A DNA stretch of 47,365 bases from Candidatus Woesearchaeota archaeon (GCA_016181265.1 JACOZP010000004.1:1-47365), one strand, 5' to 3'. Shown: positions 24,766 through 31,646, counted from the first letter of the stretch. The notes: generated by a model not told the origin, from the letters alone. Made by a program: numbers and translations.

Positions 24766-25464
24766 ATGCTCAAAGCAGAACTCCACACCCACACCAATGA
24801 TGATCCAAAAGACAAAAAATGGATCACGTATTCTACAAAAGAATTAGTAGAGGAAGCTATCAAACAGAAATTTGATGTTCTGGCGATCACCTGCCATAAT
24901 TATCTGTATGAAGATGAGAAACTGAAGGCAGCTGCGAAAGAGAGCGGCCTAATTCTTGTCTGGGGTATTGAAAAGGATATTGAGCATAAACATGTTTTGT
25001 TATATAACGTGACGCAAGATGAGGCGATGCGCATAAAGACATTTGATGATCTGCGCTTCGCACGCAAGAAAAACAAAAAGCTTTTTGCGATCGCTGCTCA
25101 CCCGCCGTATCTGGGGTCGAGTTGTCTGCGTAATAAAATTTACCACTACCTCGATCTTTTTGATGCTTGGGAACACTCCTTCTTGCATACGAAATTATTA
25201 AATCCGAATACAAAGATGATGAAGAGAGCACAGGAACTGCAGAAGCCCATCGTGGGAAATTCGGATGTTCATCTTCTCAAAGATCTAGGAAGAACGTATA
25301 CATTAATTGATGCTGACAAGAATGAAGATGCTGTCTTTAAAGCGATCCGTGAGAATAAAGTAACTGTAGTGACAACACCTCTGCCTTTGTTTGAATTTGT
25401 GCGGATCACGTTACGGGCATTCTGGTCAGGGATGAGGCATCAGCTGAAGAGTCTAAAGCCATAA
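24766..25464 (+). CDS. PHP-domain phosphoesterase
   Basis: A 232-aa metal-dependent phosphoesterase of the polymerase/histidinol-phosphatase superfamily. Metal ligands are ELHTHT (residues 5-10), ITCHN, WGIEKDIE, AAHPPY and VGNSDVH, so all standard motifs are present. The C-terminal 25 residues are basic with a hydrophobic stretch (LFEFVRITLRAFWSGM) that could touch the membrane. Standalone PHP proteins act on nucleotides or sugar phosphates; the substrate here is unknown. Confidence 0.87.
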   Translation: MLKAELHTHTNDDPKDKKWITYSTKELVEEAIKQKFDVLAITCHNYLYEDEKLKAAAKESGLILVWGIEKDIEHKHVLLYNVTQDEAMRIKTFDDLRFARKKNKKLFAIAAHPPYLGSSCLRNKIYHYLDLFDAWEHSFLHTKLLNPNTKMMKRAQELQKPIVGNSDVHLLKDLGRTYTLIDADKNEDAVFKAIRENKVTVVTTPLPLFEFVRITLRAFWSGMRHQLKSLKP

Positions 25465-25467
25465 ACA

Positions 25468-25477
25468 TTTATATATC
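25468..25477 (+). promoter_or_regulatory. TATA box of the 25498 gene
   Basis: TTTATATATC, 20 bases before the ATG. Confidence 0.55.
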
Positions 25478-25497
25478 ATTTTCTCTTCTCTCAGGAC

Positions 25498-26130
25498 ATG
25501 GGACAAAAAGAGCCGAGCGAGAGGAGTGGCTTTCAGAAAGTAATCGGAATGAAAGTGAAGTATAAAGATATCTTCGATATGTCACAATTCTATGAGGCTC
25601 TCAAAGAGTGGATGGGAGAGCACGATTATAAGTCATTTGATGACAAAGTGGAAGAATGGGAAACATTCTATTCAGAGAAGGTCGGGCAAGGGGGAGGAAA
25701 AGAGATCTGGATTTGGTGGCGGCTAGCGAAGAAAGCTCCAGAATCAGAAGCATTCAAGTATCACCTGAACCTTAATTTTCACACGATTGGACTCTCATCT
25801 ACAGAAGTGATTAAAGGAGGACAGAAAATCAGCGCCCACAAAGGAGAAGTAGAATTGGAAGTCGAAGCGTACATCGAGGAAGTGTATAGAAAGATGCTGG
25901 AGGCAGAGAAAGGATTCTTCGGTTTCGTAACGAAACAGGCAAAGACCATTTTCCAAAAGAGAATATATGCCCAAACGATCGACCAACGAAAGAAAGAATT
26001 GTACCAAGAAGTATATGTACTTAATAATTTTATCAAGCAGTGGTTTAAGATGAAACGGTACTTACCATACGAAGAATCAAAGAACTTTTTCCCATCTTAT
26101 GCTTGGCCAAGCCATCATAAAGAAGAGTAG
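25498..26130 (+). CDS. Conserved-looking hypothetical protein
   Basis: A 210-aa cytosolic protein that I do not recognise. The composition is rich in Lys, Glu and aromatic residues, with a Trp-rich central block (EIWIWWRLAKKAPES) followed by strands (YHLNLNFHTIGLS) and then a long amphipathic helical region (residues 115-185). It has the look of a compact alpha/beta domain with a helical tail. It has its own TATA box and is followed by tRNA-Thr on the same strand. Confidence 0.55.
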   Translation: MGQKEPSERSGFQKVIGMKVKYKDIFDMSQFYEALKEWMGEHDYKSFDDKVEEWETFYSEKVGQGGGKEIWIWWRLAKKAPESEAFKYHLNLNFHTIGLSSTEVIKGGQKISAHKGEVELEVEAYIEEVYRKMLEAEKGFFGFVTKQAKTIFQKRIYAQTIDQRKKELYQEVYVLNNFIKQWFKMKRYLPYEESKNFFPSYAWPSHHKEE

Positions 26131-26170
26131 GTACTCCAAACTAAGATTTCCCTATGAATCCATGGAAAAA

Positions 26171-26185
26171 CTTAATAAATAAACC
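26171..26185 (+). promoter_or_regulatory. TATA box of tRNA-Thr
   Basis: CTTAATAAATAAACC lies 19 bases before the first tRNA base, allowing transcription to start just upstream of the acceptor stem. Confidence 0.55.
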
Positions 26186-26240
26186 AACAAAACATCCTTC
26201 TCAAGCCCCAGTAGCACAGTGGTAGTGCACCTGACTTGTA

Positions 26241-26291
26241 AAAGTCAGCTCTGGCTGATATGTTTCCAAAGAGAAAAAAGCATATCAAGTC
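26241..26291 (+). other. tRNA-Thr intron 1 (37/38)
   Basis: A 51-nt intron. Anticodon-loop CTTG pairs with CAAG near the intron 3' end. The three bases after it (TCA) are the 3' bulge, cut between C and A, as expected for an archaeal splicing endonuclease site. Internal hairpins TCAGC/GCTGA and ATATG/CATAT are visible; the 5' bulge is larger than three bases. Confidence 0.82.
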
Positions 26292-26307
26292 ATCAGGAGG
26301 TCGGGAG

Positions 26308-26326
26308 AGGTTGAAAAACCCCCGAA
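26308..26326 (+). other. tRNA-Thr intron 2 in the T arm (53/54)
   Basis: A 19-nt intron with a full bulge-helix-bulge. Exon CGGG pairs with intron CCCG (four base pairs), the 5' bulge is AGA cut after AG, and the 3' bulge is AAT cut after AA. The intron-internal helix is GGTT-GAAA-AACC with a GNRA tetraloop. Confidence 0.85.
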
Positions 26327-26345
26327 TTCAAATCTCCCCTGGGGC

Positions 26346-26972
26346 TTATTTCTTCATCATTTCTTGCGCTTTCTTCCTCGCCAACTTATGCGCGAGATGC
26401 AATGGTTCGGGCAGTTTATGGGGATATTTGATGCATTTCTGAACAATATCGAGAACCGAGCCAAACGTAATTAGATTTCCAGGAGAGATGTATAGCGGAT
26501 TGGCATGTTCACGCGTTACGACTTCAAAACCAAGCATTTCACCATTCATCATTATTTTTCCTTGTTCTATACTTCCAAAAGATAGCTTTTCAACGACACC
26601 AATCGTCGGTTTCTGTAAAGCGAGACCAATGTGGGATGCGATGCCGAAGTGACGGGGATGATTAATGCCGTGACCATAGACAAAGAGAATATCTGGCTCT
26701 TCTTCTAATTGGTTGAACGCTTCGATGATCGCCGGCATTTCACGATAGGCAGAGTACCCTAAAACAGGGGATAAAGGATTGGGAAGAAGGAACGTCTTTT
26801 TCTCTTTTATTTGAAATGAGGGGAATTCGCAGACGACAACACAGGCAAGGAGGTCTTTTCCGAAGGAAACACAAGCAGAAGCACCAATCGTTTTTATTCT
26901 AGAAAAAGCATCGCGCAAGATAATTTTTGAAGCAAGCCGTATCTGTTCTTGTTTAAATTCAATGAGATCCAT
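26346..26972 (-). CDS. Endonuclease V homologue lacking catalytic residues
   Basis: A 208-aa protein that aligns along its whole length with endonuclease V, the deaminated-base (inosine) nuclease. Recognisable blocks are EFPSFQI, YSAYREMP, GHGINHPRHFGIASHIGL and KPTIGV. Compared with the Thermotoga maritima enzyme, from memory of that sequence, the metal-ligand Asp43 is Cys34, Asp110 is Tyr99 and Lys139 is Glu128, whereas Glu89 (Glu78) and His116 (His105) remain. Loss of two of three acidic ligands should abolish normal cleavage, so the protein may only bind inosine or have a changed role. The frame is intact and the conserved surface is kept, which speaks against simple decay. Confidence 0.85.
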   Translation of the reverse strand: MDLIEFKQEQIRLASKIILRDAFSRIKTIGASACVSFGKDLLACVVVCEFPSFQIKEKKTFLLPNPLSPVLGYSAYREMPAIIEAFNQLEEEPDILFVYGHGINHPRHFGIASHIGLALQKPTIGVVEKLSFGSIEQGKIMMNGEMLGFEVVTREHANPLYISPGNLITFGSVLDIVQKCIKYPHKLPEPLHLAHKLARKKAQEMMKK

Positions 26973-27040
26973 TACGTCACCAGTTTTATGATAGAAGGAC
27001 TTTGCGATTTAAGCTTTAACTCATCTCAAAGTAGTCACTT

Positions 27041-27053
27041 ATATTTTAAATAA
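27041..27053 (+). promoter_or_regulatory. TATA box of the first pilin-like gene
   Basis: ATATTTTAAATAA, 19 bases before the ATG. Confidence 0.5.
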
Positions 27054-27072
27054 AGTTCTCTCCACTATCACC

Positions 27073-27549
27073 ATGATGAACAAAAGAGGGATCACGACGA
27101 TCATGGCGTTGTCGCTAGTAGTCGTCTTTCTGTTTGTCGCCGGAATCTATGTTTATGCAGCCTATTTCAAACCACCGGTTGAGGAAGCTGAATGCGGTGA
27201 GACAATTGGTTGGAAAATCATGACTATTGATAATAAGGAAGATATCTGTTTTGATCAGAAGACAAAAATAATTAGATTTACAGTCGAGAATGGATTATTA
27301 TATTCGCTCGAAGGGGTCTATGCTAAAGTCCAAGGACAGAAGAAAGAGGTAATTACCTATCTCAGCGAAGCGAAGACGGGAAAGGCGGGAGCGGTTGTGG
27401 GGGAAATCTCATTTGATCAAGATACGGCAGGAGCATTGATGAATGTGCAATTACTTCCGATTGTCGTGGTGGATGATGTCGAGGTAGCGTGTACAGATGC
27501 GGCATTAGAGAAACAACAGTTAGAGCCTTGTAAGTTTTATTTTTATTGA
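27073..27549 (+). CDS. Type IV pilin-like exported protein (copy 1)
   Basis: A 158-aa protein beginning MMNKRGITTIMALSLVVVFL. A short basic leader, Gly, and then a long hydrophobic helix is the class III signal of archaeal pilins, cleaved after KRG by the prepilin peptidase. The remainder is a small beta domain with three or four Cys. Blocks DICFDQKTKIIRFTVENGL and the final EPC-type end are shared with the next gene, so the two are paralogues. It could be a minor pilin or a membrane-anchored surface protein. ATG at 27076 is an equal start. Confidence 0.6.
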   Translation: MMNKRGITTIMALSLVVVFLFVAGIYVYAAYFKPPVEEAECGETIGWKIMTIDNKEDICFDQKTKIIRFTVENGLLYSLEGVYAKVQGQKKEVITYLSEAKTGKAGAVVGEISFDQDTAGALMNVQLLPIVVVDDVEVACTDAALEKQQLEPCKFYFY

Positions 27550-27632
27550 ATTAGTTAATGATATCATCAGATGATGGTTCTGATGTCGTTTACTAAATGA
27601 TAGGTTCATGTCATCCACTAAATCGTAGAAAA

Positions 27633-27640
27633 TTATATAT
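27633..27640 (+). promoter_or_regulatory. TATA box of the second pilin-like gene
   Basis: TTATATAT, 23 bases before the ATG; the paralogues are therefore transcribed separately. Confidence 0.55.
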
Positions 27641-27663
27641 CCTTACTCCTCTTTGAGATTACG

Positions 27664-28146
27664 ATGGTCAAAAAGAGGCAAGATTGGAAAAAGAAAGCGA
27701 TCACGGCGTTGATGTCAGTGTTCATTCTCGCTTCTTTTGCCGCAGCAGTATCTTCAGTTGTCACCAATCTCGCAAGTGCACAGGCTGAAGAGAGTGCACA
27801 GTGCCCATTAGATCTAGAGATGCATTTCGCCAAGATGACTGTTCCCGTCTGCTTTGATACGACAACACGACAGGTGGTCTTTACGATCGAAAATGGGATT
27901 ACGATCGATGTAGAAGGCGCGATCGTAAATATTATCGGCTTGAGCAAAGCAGTGAGTATAGAAAATAATGATATTATCATCCCAAAAACAGGAACGTACA
28001 CGGGCAGATTAGATTATGACTCACATGATGCGGGAGTCATTCGTCTGATGAAAATAACACCAAAAATTAAAATCAATGAAAATGAAGTAATCTGTTTAGA
28101 ACAGGCAGTGACCATCGGAAATGTTCCGCCATGTGTTGGAGCTTAA
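27664..28146 (+). CDS. Type IV pilin-like exported protein (copy 2)
   Basis: Paralogue of the preceding gene, 160 aa. The basic N-terminus (MVKKRQDWKKK) is followed by a hydrophobic helix at about residues 12-38 and the same beta domain: PVCFDTTTRQVVFTIENGIT, VEGAIVNIIG, a Gly/Thr turn, and a C-terminus ending PPCVGA. The leader lacks the clear KRG-hydrophobic boundary of copy 1, so processing may differ (ordinary signal peptidase at SAQA is possible). Two pairs of Cys could form disulfides outside the membrane. Confidence 0.55.
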   Translation: MVKKRQDWKKKAITALMSVFILASFAAAVSSVVTNLASAQAEESAQCPLDLEMHFAKMTVPVCFDTTTRQVVFTIENGITIDVEGAIVNIIGLSKAVSIENNDIIIPKTGTYTGRLDYDSHDAGVIRLMKITPKIKINENEVICLEQAVTIGNVPPCVGA

Positions 28147-28157
28147 ATAGACAAAAC

Positions 28158-28168
28158 CTTTTTAAAAC
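28158..28168 (+). promoter_or_regulatory. TATA-like box of the AdoMetDC-family gene
   Basis: CTTTTTAAAAC, 23 bases before the ATG. Confidence 0.45.
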
Positions 28169-28191
28169 TAGACGACTTCCTTCTTTCTTCA

Positions 28192-28554
28192 ATGAGAGAT
28201 AAAAATTGGTGGTGGGGAAGGTCAACCAGTGTCGATCTGCACGATTGCGATCACGATTTAATCAAAGACCCGAAAGTGATTTCTAAATTCGTCCGCGAAT
28301 TAATTAAAAAACTAAAGATGAAGAAAGTCGGCCCGACTCAAATTAAGCGTTTTGGCCACGGGAAGTTGCGGGGCTATTCAATGATCCAATTTATTGAGAC
28401 AAGTACGATCGTTGCTCACTTTGACGAGTTCGGTAATCGTGCTTTTATAGATGTATTCAGCTGCAAAGAATATAATCCCAAGTTGGTCACGGCATTTTGC
28501 AAGAAGTTCTTCAAAGCAGGTAGAACTGTTTCCTATGTCGAAGAACGAAAATAA
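28192..28554 (+). CDS. S-adenosylmethionine decarboxylase-family proenzyme
   Basis: A 120-aa protein of the class 1B AdoMetDC fold, which self-cleaves to make a pyruvoyl group for a decarboxylase used in polyamine synthesis. Start block VDLHDCDHDLI and end block FIDVFSCKEY are typical. Aligned to the Thermotoga maritima enzyme from memory, Ser63, His68, Cys83 and Ser55 correspond at exact spacing to Ser71, His76, Cys91 and Ser63. The processing site reads ETS, so the residue before the pyruvoyl Ser is Thr rather than Glu. The substrate could be AdoMet or, as for some SpeD homologues, an amino acid. No spermidine synthase is in the window. Confidence 0.78.
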   Translation: MRDKNWWWGRSTSVDLHDCDHDLIKDPKVISKFVRELIKKLKMKKVGPTQIKRFGHGKLRGYSMIQFIETSTIVAHFDEFGNRAFIDVFSCKEYNPKLVTAFCKKFFKAGRTVSYVEERK

Positions 28555-28601
28555 ATCGAGAATATGTACTATAACACAAATCGTTAGTAAGAGGTTAATG
28601 G

Positions 28602-29042
28602 ATGGTATTACGCGAGCAAGATAAGCACTTTCTTTCTTCACTCTATTCGGCAGCAGCGATCATCTTCGTCTGGAAAGGATTGTGGGAAGGATTGTACGAA
28701 ATTCCTTACATTGGGGATGCGTTTGTCGCGCTGTTTGTCGGTTTTACGATGTTAGTGTTCTCAGGGCTGATTTTTAAAAACTTTGACCCGTTAGGGAGTA
28801 TTGAACAGGCAGTGACAAAGAAATTAGAATCAGTCATTAACGATCCAGATAAAAAAAATTTTGAAGTGAAATATCAAGATAAGATGCTCAATAAAGAGTT
28901 GACTGTCCCTGCAAAATATGTTCATAAAATTGAAGAAGCAGGAATGATCGTGATGGATCCCGTCAAAAAAGCAGAGATGTTTATTCCTCTACATCGTGTG
29001 ACCGAGATATTGTACAATGGCAAACGCTATTGGAGGCTCTAA
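28602..29042 (+). CDS. Membrane protein with DUF504-like domain (copy 1)
   Basis: A 146-aa protein. Two hydrophobic helices at about residues 12-30 and 38-60 (with short WxGLWEGLYEIPYIGD linker) anchor a cytoplasmic domain whose pattern FEVKYQDKM...KYVHKI...FIPLHRVTEILYNGKRYWRL resembles the MJ1316/DUF504 domain (RNA cyclic end recognition): a D/K-rich strand, then IPxHR and a final G-x-x-x-W-R. This resemblance is by motif only. The next gene, two bases downstream, is a paralogue. Confidence 0.6.
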   Translation: MVLREQDKHFLSSLYSAAAIIFVWKGLWEGLYEIPYIGDAFVALFVGFTMLVFSGLIFKNFDPLGSIEQAVTKKLESVINDPDKKNFEVKYQDKMLNKELTVPAKYVHKIEEAGMIVMDPVKKAEMFIPLHRVTEILYNGKRYWRL

Positions 29043-29044
29043 AG

Positions 29045-29524
29045 ATGGCAACAGTTTTCTGGGAAGAGGCAAGACAGTATTTCTGGCAGTTATTTGGAGT
29101 GCTTGGCGTCGTTATGTTTTGGGCGGGTCTCTGGGATGGTTTAGGAAGTCTACCCTATATCAGCAATCCGGTGATTAGCCTGATCTTTGGAGTAATCCTT
29201 TTTACGTTATCGGGAGTGCTTTTTAAAGATACAAGCCCTTTATGGAGTCCACCCACAGGTGTGCATAAAATTTTGAAAGATGTTGGCGGGCATCCGTTCA
29301 AGCATGAATTCCATATCAAGTATGAAGATAAGCTAAAAGGCAAAGATTTTCTCGTTGGAGCGCAGTGGTTCAAGCGGGTAGAAAAAGGATTTTTGATCTT
29401 TCATGATCCACAGAATAAAGAGGTGTTCATCCCTACCAATAGAGTAAAAGAAGTTCTACGCGGGGAGAAAACACATTGGCGGAAAGGGATGGCTATGCAC
29501 GAGACGGAACCTAAAAGAACCTAA
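29045..29524 (+). CDS. Membrane protein with DUF504-like domain (copy 2)
   Basis: Tandem paralogue of the preceding gene, 159 aa. The longer reading frame begins at TTG 29030 inside the upstream gene; the ATG at 29045, two bases after the upstream stop, is more likely. The same layout is seen: helices WxGLWDGLGSLPYIS... and ISLIFGVILFTLSGVLF, then HEFHIKYEDKL, VFIPTNRVKEVL and a terminal THWRK. The IPLHR motif of copy 1 is IPTNR here, so the His is lost. The last 14 residues are extra. The pair probably forms a heteromer. Confidence 0.6.
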   Translation: MATVFWEEARQYFWQLFGVLGVVMFWAGLWDGLGSLPYISNPVISLIFGVILFTLSGVLFKDTSPLWSPPTGVHKILKDVGGHPFKHEFHIKYEDKLKGKDFLVGAQWFKRVEKGFLIFHDPQNKEVFIPTNRVKEVLRGEKTHWRKGMAMHETEPKRT

Positions 29525-29533
29525 AGCAGATAA

Positions 29534-29848
29534 TTAGATCAATCCTGCTTCTTCTGCCTCTTGTTGAATAATGTTTTTGATTTCTTCTACCGAAGTGAGT
29601 CCTTTGATAAACTTTCCTTGTGGCCAGATACACATCACGCCACCTTCAGGATTGCAGAAGCCGAGGCAGGATGCTTTGGTACAATAAATTTCATTGGTCA
29701 ATCCCTGAGAACGGATCCAGAGCTTGATCTCTTTGACCATTTCAGGAGTAATTGTTGGACCGCAACTGGGGCGATGATCGGCAGTCTGAGTACGATCGTT
29801 GGTACAGATAAATACGTGCATGGCGGGTTTGAATGGTAGGATTTGCAT
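29534..29848 (-). CDS. Thioredoxin-like [2Fe-2S] ferredoxin
   Basis: A 104-aa protein of the thioredoxin-like ferredoxin type. The cluster ligands are Cys15 (HVFICTND), Cys29 (RPSCG), then CLGFC near residues 60-64 (with another Cys at 56), and the end motif GGVMCIWPQGKF gives strand 5. The spacing fits the Shethna-type/NuoE-like fold. It starts one base after the metF stop codon on the same strand, so the two are co-translated and the ferredoxin is a plausible electron carrier for, or from, the reductase. An ATG nine codons in would also serve, but the first gives better coupling. Confidence 0.85.
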   Translation of the reverse strand: MQILPFKPAMHVFICTNDRTQTADHRPSCGPTITPEMVKEIKLWIRSQGLTNEIYCTKASCLGFCNPEGGVMCIWPQGKFIKGLTSVEEIKNIIQQEAEEAGLI

Positions 29849-29849
29849 A

Positions 29850-30755
29850 TTATAGTTTTTTCATCACTTCGTGAACGGGCCGGGGATCAAGCATAACATA
29901 CAGATGAACTCCAGGGACACCCGATTGATATAGGTTTTTTATCTGCTGAACTGTCCACTCGACGCCGATACGAGAAACGTCTTGCGGAGAAGAATTTCTG
30001 GCGGCGTTTAATAAATCTTGCGGAAGCGAAAGAGCAAATTTCTCCGGTAACGATTCGAGTTGTTTACGGCTTGTGATCACTTTTAATCCAGGGATTATGG
30101 GAACGTTGATTCCAGCAGCGCGGCATTTCGCAACATACGAGAAATAGTGTTGATTATCAAAGAACATCTGTGTGACAATGTACGTTGCACCGGCATCGAC
30201 TTTTGCTTTGAGATAGGAGATATCTGTATCAAGATCCGGCGCGAGATGGTGTTTCTCGGGATAGCCCGCGACACCGATGGAGAAGTTTGTCGGTGTACTT
30301 TGCTGTTGTCCTGAAAGAAAGATACTTTTGTTCAGATGTACGATCTGTTGAACTAAGTCCACAGCGTAGGTATTACTACTTCTTCCAGGAGGAATTACTT
30401 TCCGCTCCGGGCCATCTCCTTGCAACGCAAGGACGGTGTCTATTCCCAGATAATGTAATTCTAACAAGAAATCTTCAGTCTCTTCTCGAGTAAAACCACG
30501 GCAGAGGACATGCGGGACGGCCATAGTATTGTATTTATGTTGAAGAAGCGCACAGATGCCTAACGTTCCGGGACGCCTACGTGGAGAGTTATCGGTAGCA
30601 GCATGGCTGGTCACATCAATGAACGGAGGTTTGTATTGGGTCAATTCTTCAATGGTCCTTAAGACGGGCTTGATATCATCACCGCGCAGAGGGGGGATGA
30701 TCTCGAAACTGAGGAAAAGTCCTGATGACGAGGAGAGAAAATCATAGAGAGACAT
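29850..30755 (-). CDS. metF: Methylenetetrahydrofolate reductase
   Basis: A 301-aa flavoprotein, (beta/alpha)8 barrel, that reduces 5,10-methylene-THF (or archaeal analogue) to methyl-THF for methionine and one-carbon metabolism. Landmarks are SFEIIPPLRG (catalytic Glu), PFIDVTSHAA, HVLCRGFTREE, VLALQGDGP and YIVTQMFFDNQ, followed by PGLKVITS. The length is standard for the bacterial/archaeal short form, without a C-terminal regulatory domain. The flavin-binding and Glu residues are present. Its operon partner is a [2Fe-2S] ferredoxin, so reduction by ferredoxin rather than NAD(P)H is possible. A TATA box lies upstream of the start. Confidence 0.95.
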   Translation of the reverse strand: MSLYDFLSSSSGLFLSFEIIPPLRGDDIKPVLRTIEELTQYKPPFIDVTSHAATDNSPRRRPGTLGICALLQHKYNTMAVPHVLCRGFTREETEDFLLELHYLGIDTVLALQGDGPERKVIPPGRSSNTYAVDLVQQIVHLNKSIFLSGQQQSTPTNFSIGVAGYPEKHHLAPDLDTDISYLKAKVDAGATYIVTQMFFDNQHYFSYVAKCRAAGINVPIIPGLKVITSRKQLESLPEKFALSLPQDLLNAARNSSPQDVSRIGVEWTVQQIKNLYQSGVPGVHLYVMLDPRPVHEVMKKL

Positions 30756-30777
30756 AAGCTCAATGATTAAAATAGGA

Positions 30778-30785
30778 TTTTATAC
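30778..30785 (-). promoter_or_regulatory. TATA box of metF-ferredoxin
   Basis: GTATAAAA on the minus strand, 22 bases before the metF ATG. Confidence 0.6.
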
Positions 30786-30866
30786 TTTTTTGCCAAAATT
30801 ATTCGGATGAGAATACGGTGTTTACACCCAGAAACATTATTAAGCTTTTGTTGATTTCTGATATTT

Positions 30867-31646
30867 ATGGATATCGAAATTGATCTTAATAAGTCTGTGG
30901 ACGAGAATGCGGGGATCTATTTTGATCTCTCTAAGAAAAATAAGAAGAAGCTGGAAGGAGCGAGAGCAGCGTTGAAAGAGACACAGAAAAAGCTAGAGCA
31001 AATCCAGAAACAAGAACACACATTCTGGGAAGAGGAAGAAAAGAAGCGGGAGAAGACAAAACGCAAGCAGGAATGGTATGAAAAATTCCATTGGTTTATC
31101 TCTTCGGAAGGATTTTTATGTATCGGCGGGAAGGATGCGACCTCAAACGAGATCATCATCAAAAAATATTTGGAGAAAGAGGATTTGGTTTTTCACACAG
31201 ATATGGCGGGTTCGCCGTTTTTTTTGATCAAGAACGGCCAGCAAGCAGGTGAGAAAACGATTGAAGAAACGGCGCAAGCGGTAGCTGCCTATTCCCGCGC
31301 TTGGAAGTTAGGACATGGAACGATTGATGTGTTCTATGTCAAGCCCGAGCAGGTGAGCAAGGAAGCAAAGGCAGGGGAATCGTTGGCGAAAGGTAGTTTC
31401 ATGGTCTATGGAAAAACGCTGTATGTCCATCCAAAAGTGGAATATGCGATCGGCTTGTTAAATGAGGAGATTATTGGCGGGCCGCTTACCGCCGTGGAAA
31501 GCAGGACGAAGAATTATATTGTTGTCGTTCCTGGACGGGAGAAGAAGAGTGCACTAGCGAAAAAAATAAAAATGAAATTGAAAGGAGGAGAGTTAGATGA
31601 TATTATCAAGTTTTTGCCAGCAGGCGGGGCGGATGTGAAACGATGA
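30867..31646 (+). CDS. Standalone NFACT-R protein (Rqc2/RqcH C-terminal half)
   Basis: A 259-aa protein that matches only the second half of the ribosome-rescue factor NFACT (Rqc2/NEMF/RqcH). Residues 1-75 carry the end of the coiled coil (IDLNKSVDENAGIYFDLSKK, a phrase normally found mid-protein). Residues 78-185 form the NFACT-R domain with FLCIGGKDATSNEIIIKKYL and VFHTDMAGSPFFLIK. The N-terminal FbpA-like domain that binds tRNA in full-length proteins is missing and is not found elsewhere in the window. The stop overlaps the start of the next gene by ATGA. It could work with a separately encoded NFACT-N. Confidence 0.82.
   Translation: MDIEIDLNKSVDENAGIYFDLSKKNKKKLEGARAALKETQKKLEQIQKQEHTFWEEEEKKREKTKRKQEWYEKFHWFISSEGFLCIGGKDATSNEIIIKKYLEKEDLVFHTDMAGSPFFLIKNGQQAGEKTIEETAQAVAAYSRAWKLGHGTIDVFYVKPEQVSKEAKAGESLAKGSFMVYGKTLYVHPKVEYAIGLLNEEIIGGPLTAVESRTKNYIVVVPGREKKSALAKKIKMKLKGGELDDIIKFLPAGGADVKR

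Larger units (their letters stand above)
26205..26346 (+). tRNA. tRNA-Thr(UGU) with two introns
   Basis: Exons are 26205-26240, 26292-26307 and 26327-26346, giving a 72-nt mature tRNA. The acceptor stem is GCCCCAG/CTGGGGC with discriminator T, D-stem GCAC/GTGC, anticodon stem CCTGA/TCAGG, anticodon TGT after T33 and before A37, and T-stem GGGAG/CTCCC. The first intron (51 nt) is at the canonical 37/38 position. The second (19 nt) separates the T-stem 5' strand from the T-loop, at 53/54. Only its removal gives the standard TTCAAAT loop. No CCA is encoded. The last base coincides with the end of the stop codon of the convergent EndoV-like gene. Confidence 0.92.

Noticed and set aside
26231-26248. 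Intron-less reading of tRNA-Thr with stem CTGAC/GTCAG
   Set aside because: This gives an eight-base loop and leaves TCAGG without a partner; the CCTGA/TCAGG reading with bulge-helix-bulge at both introns is consistent throughout.
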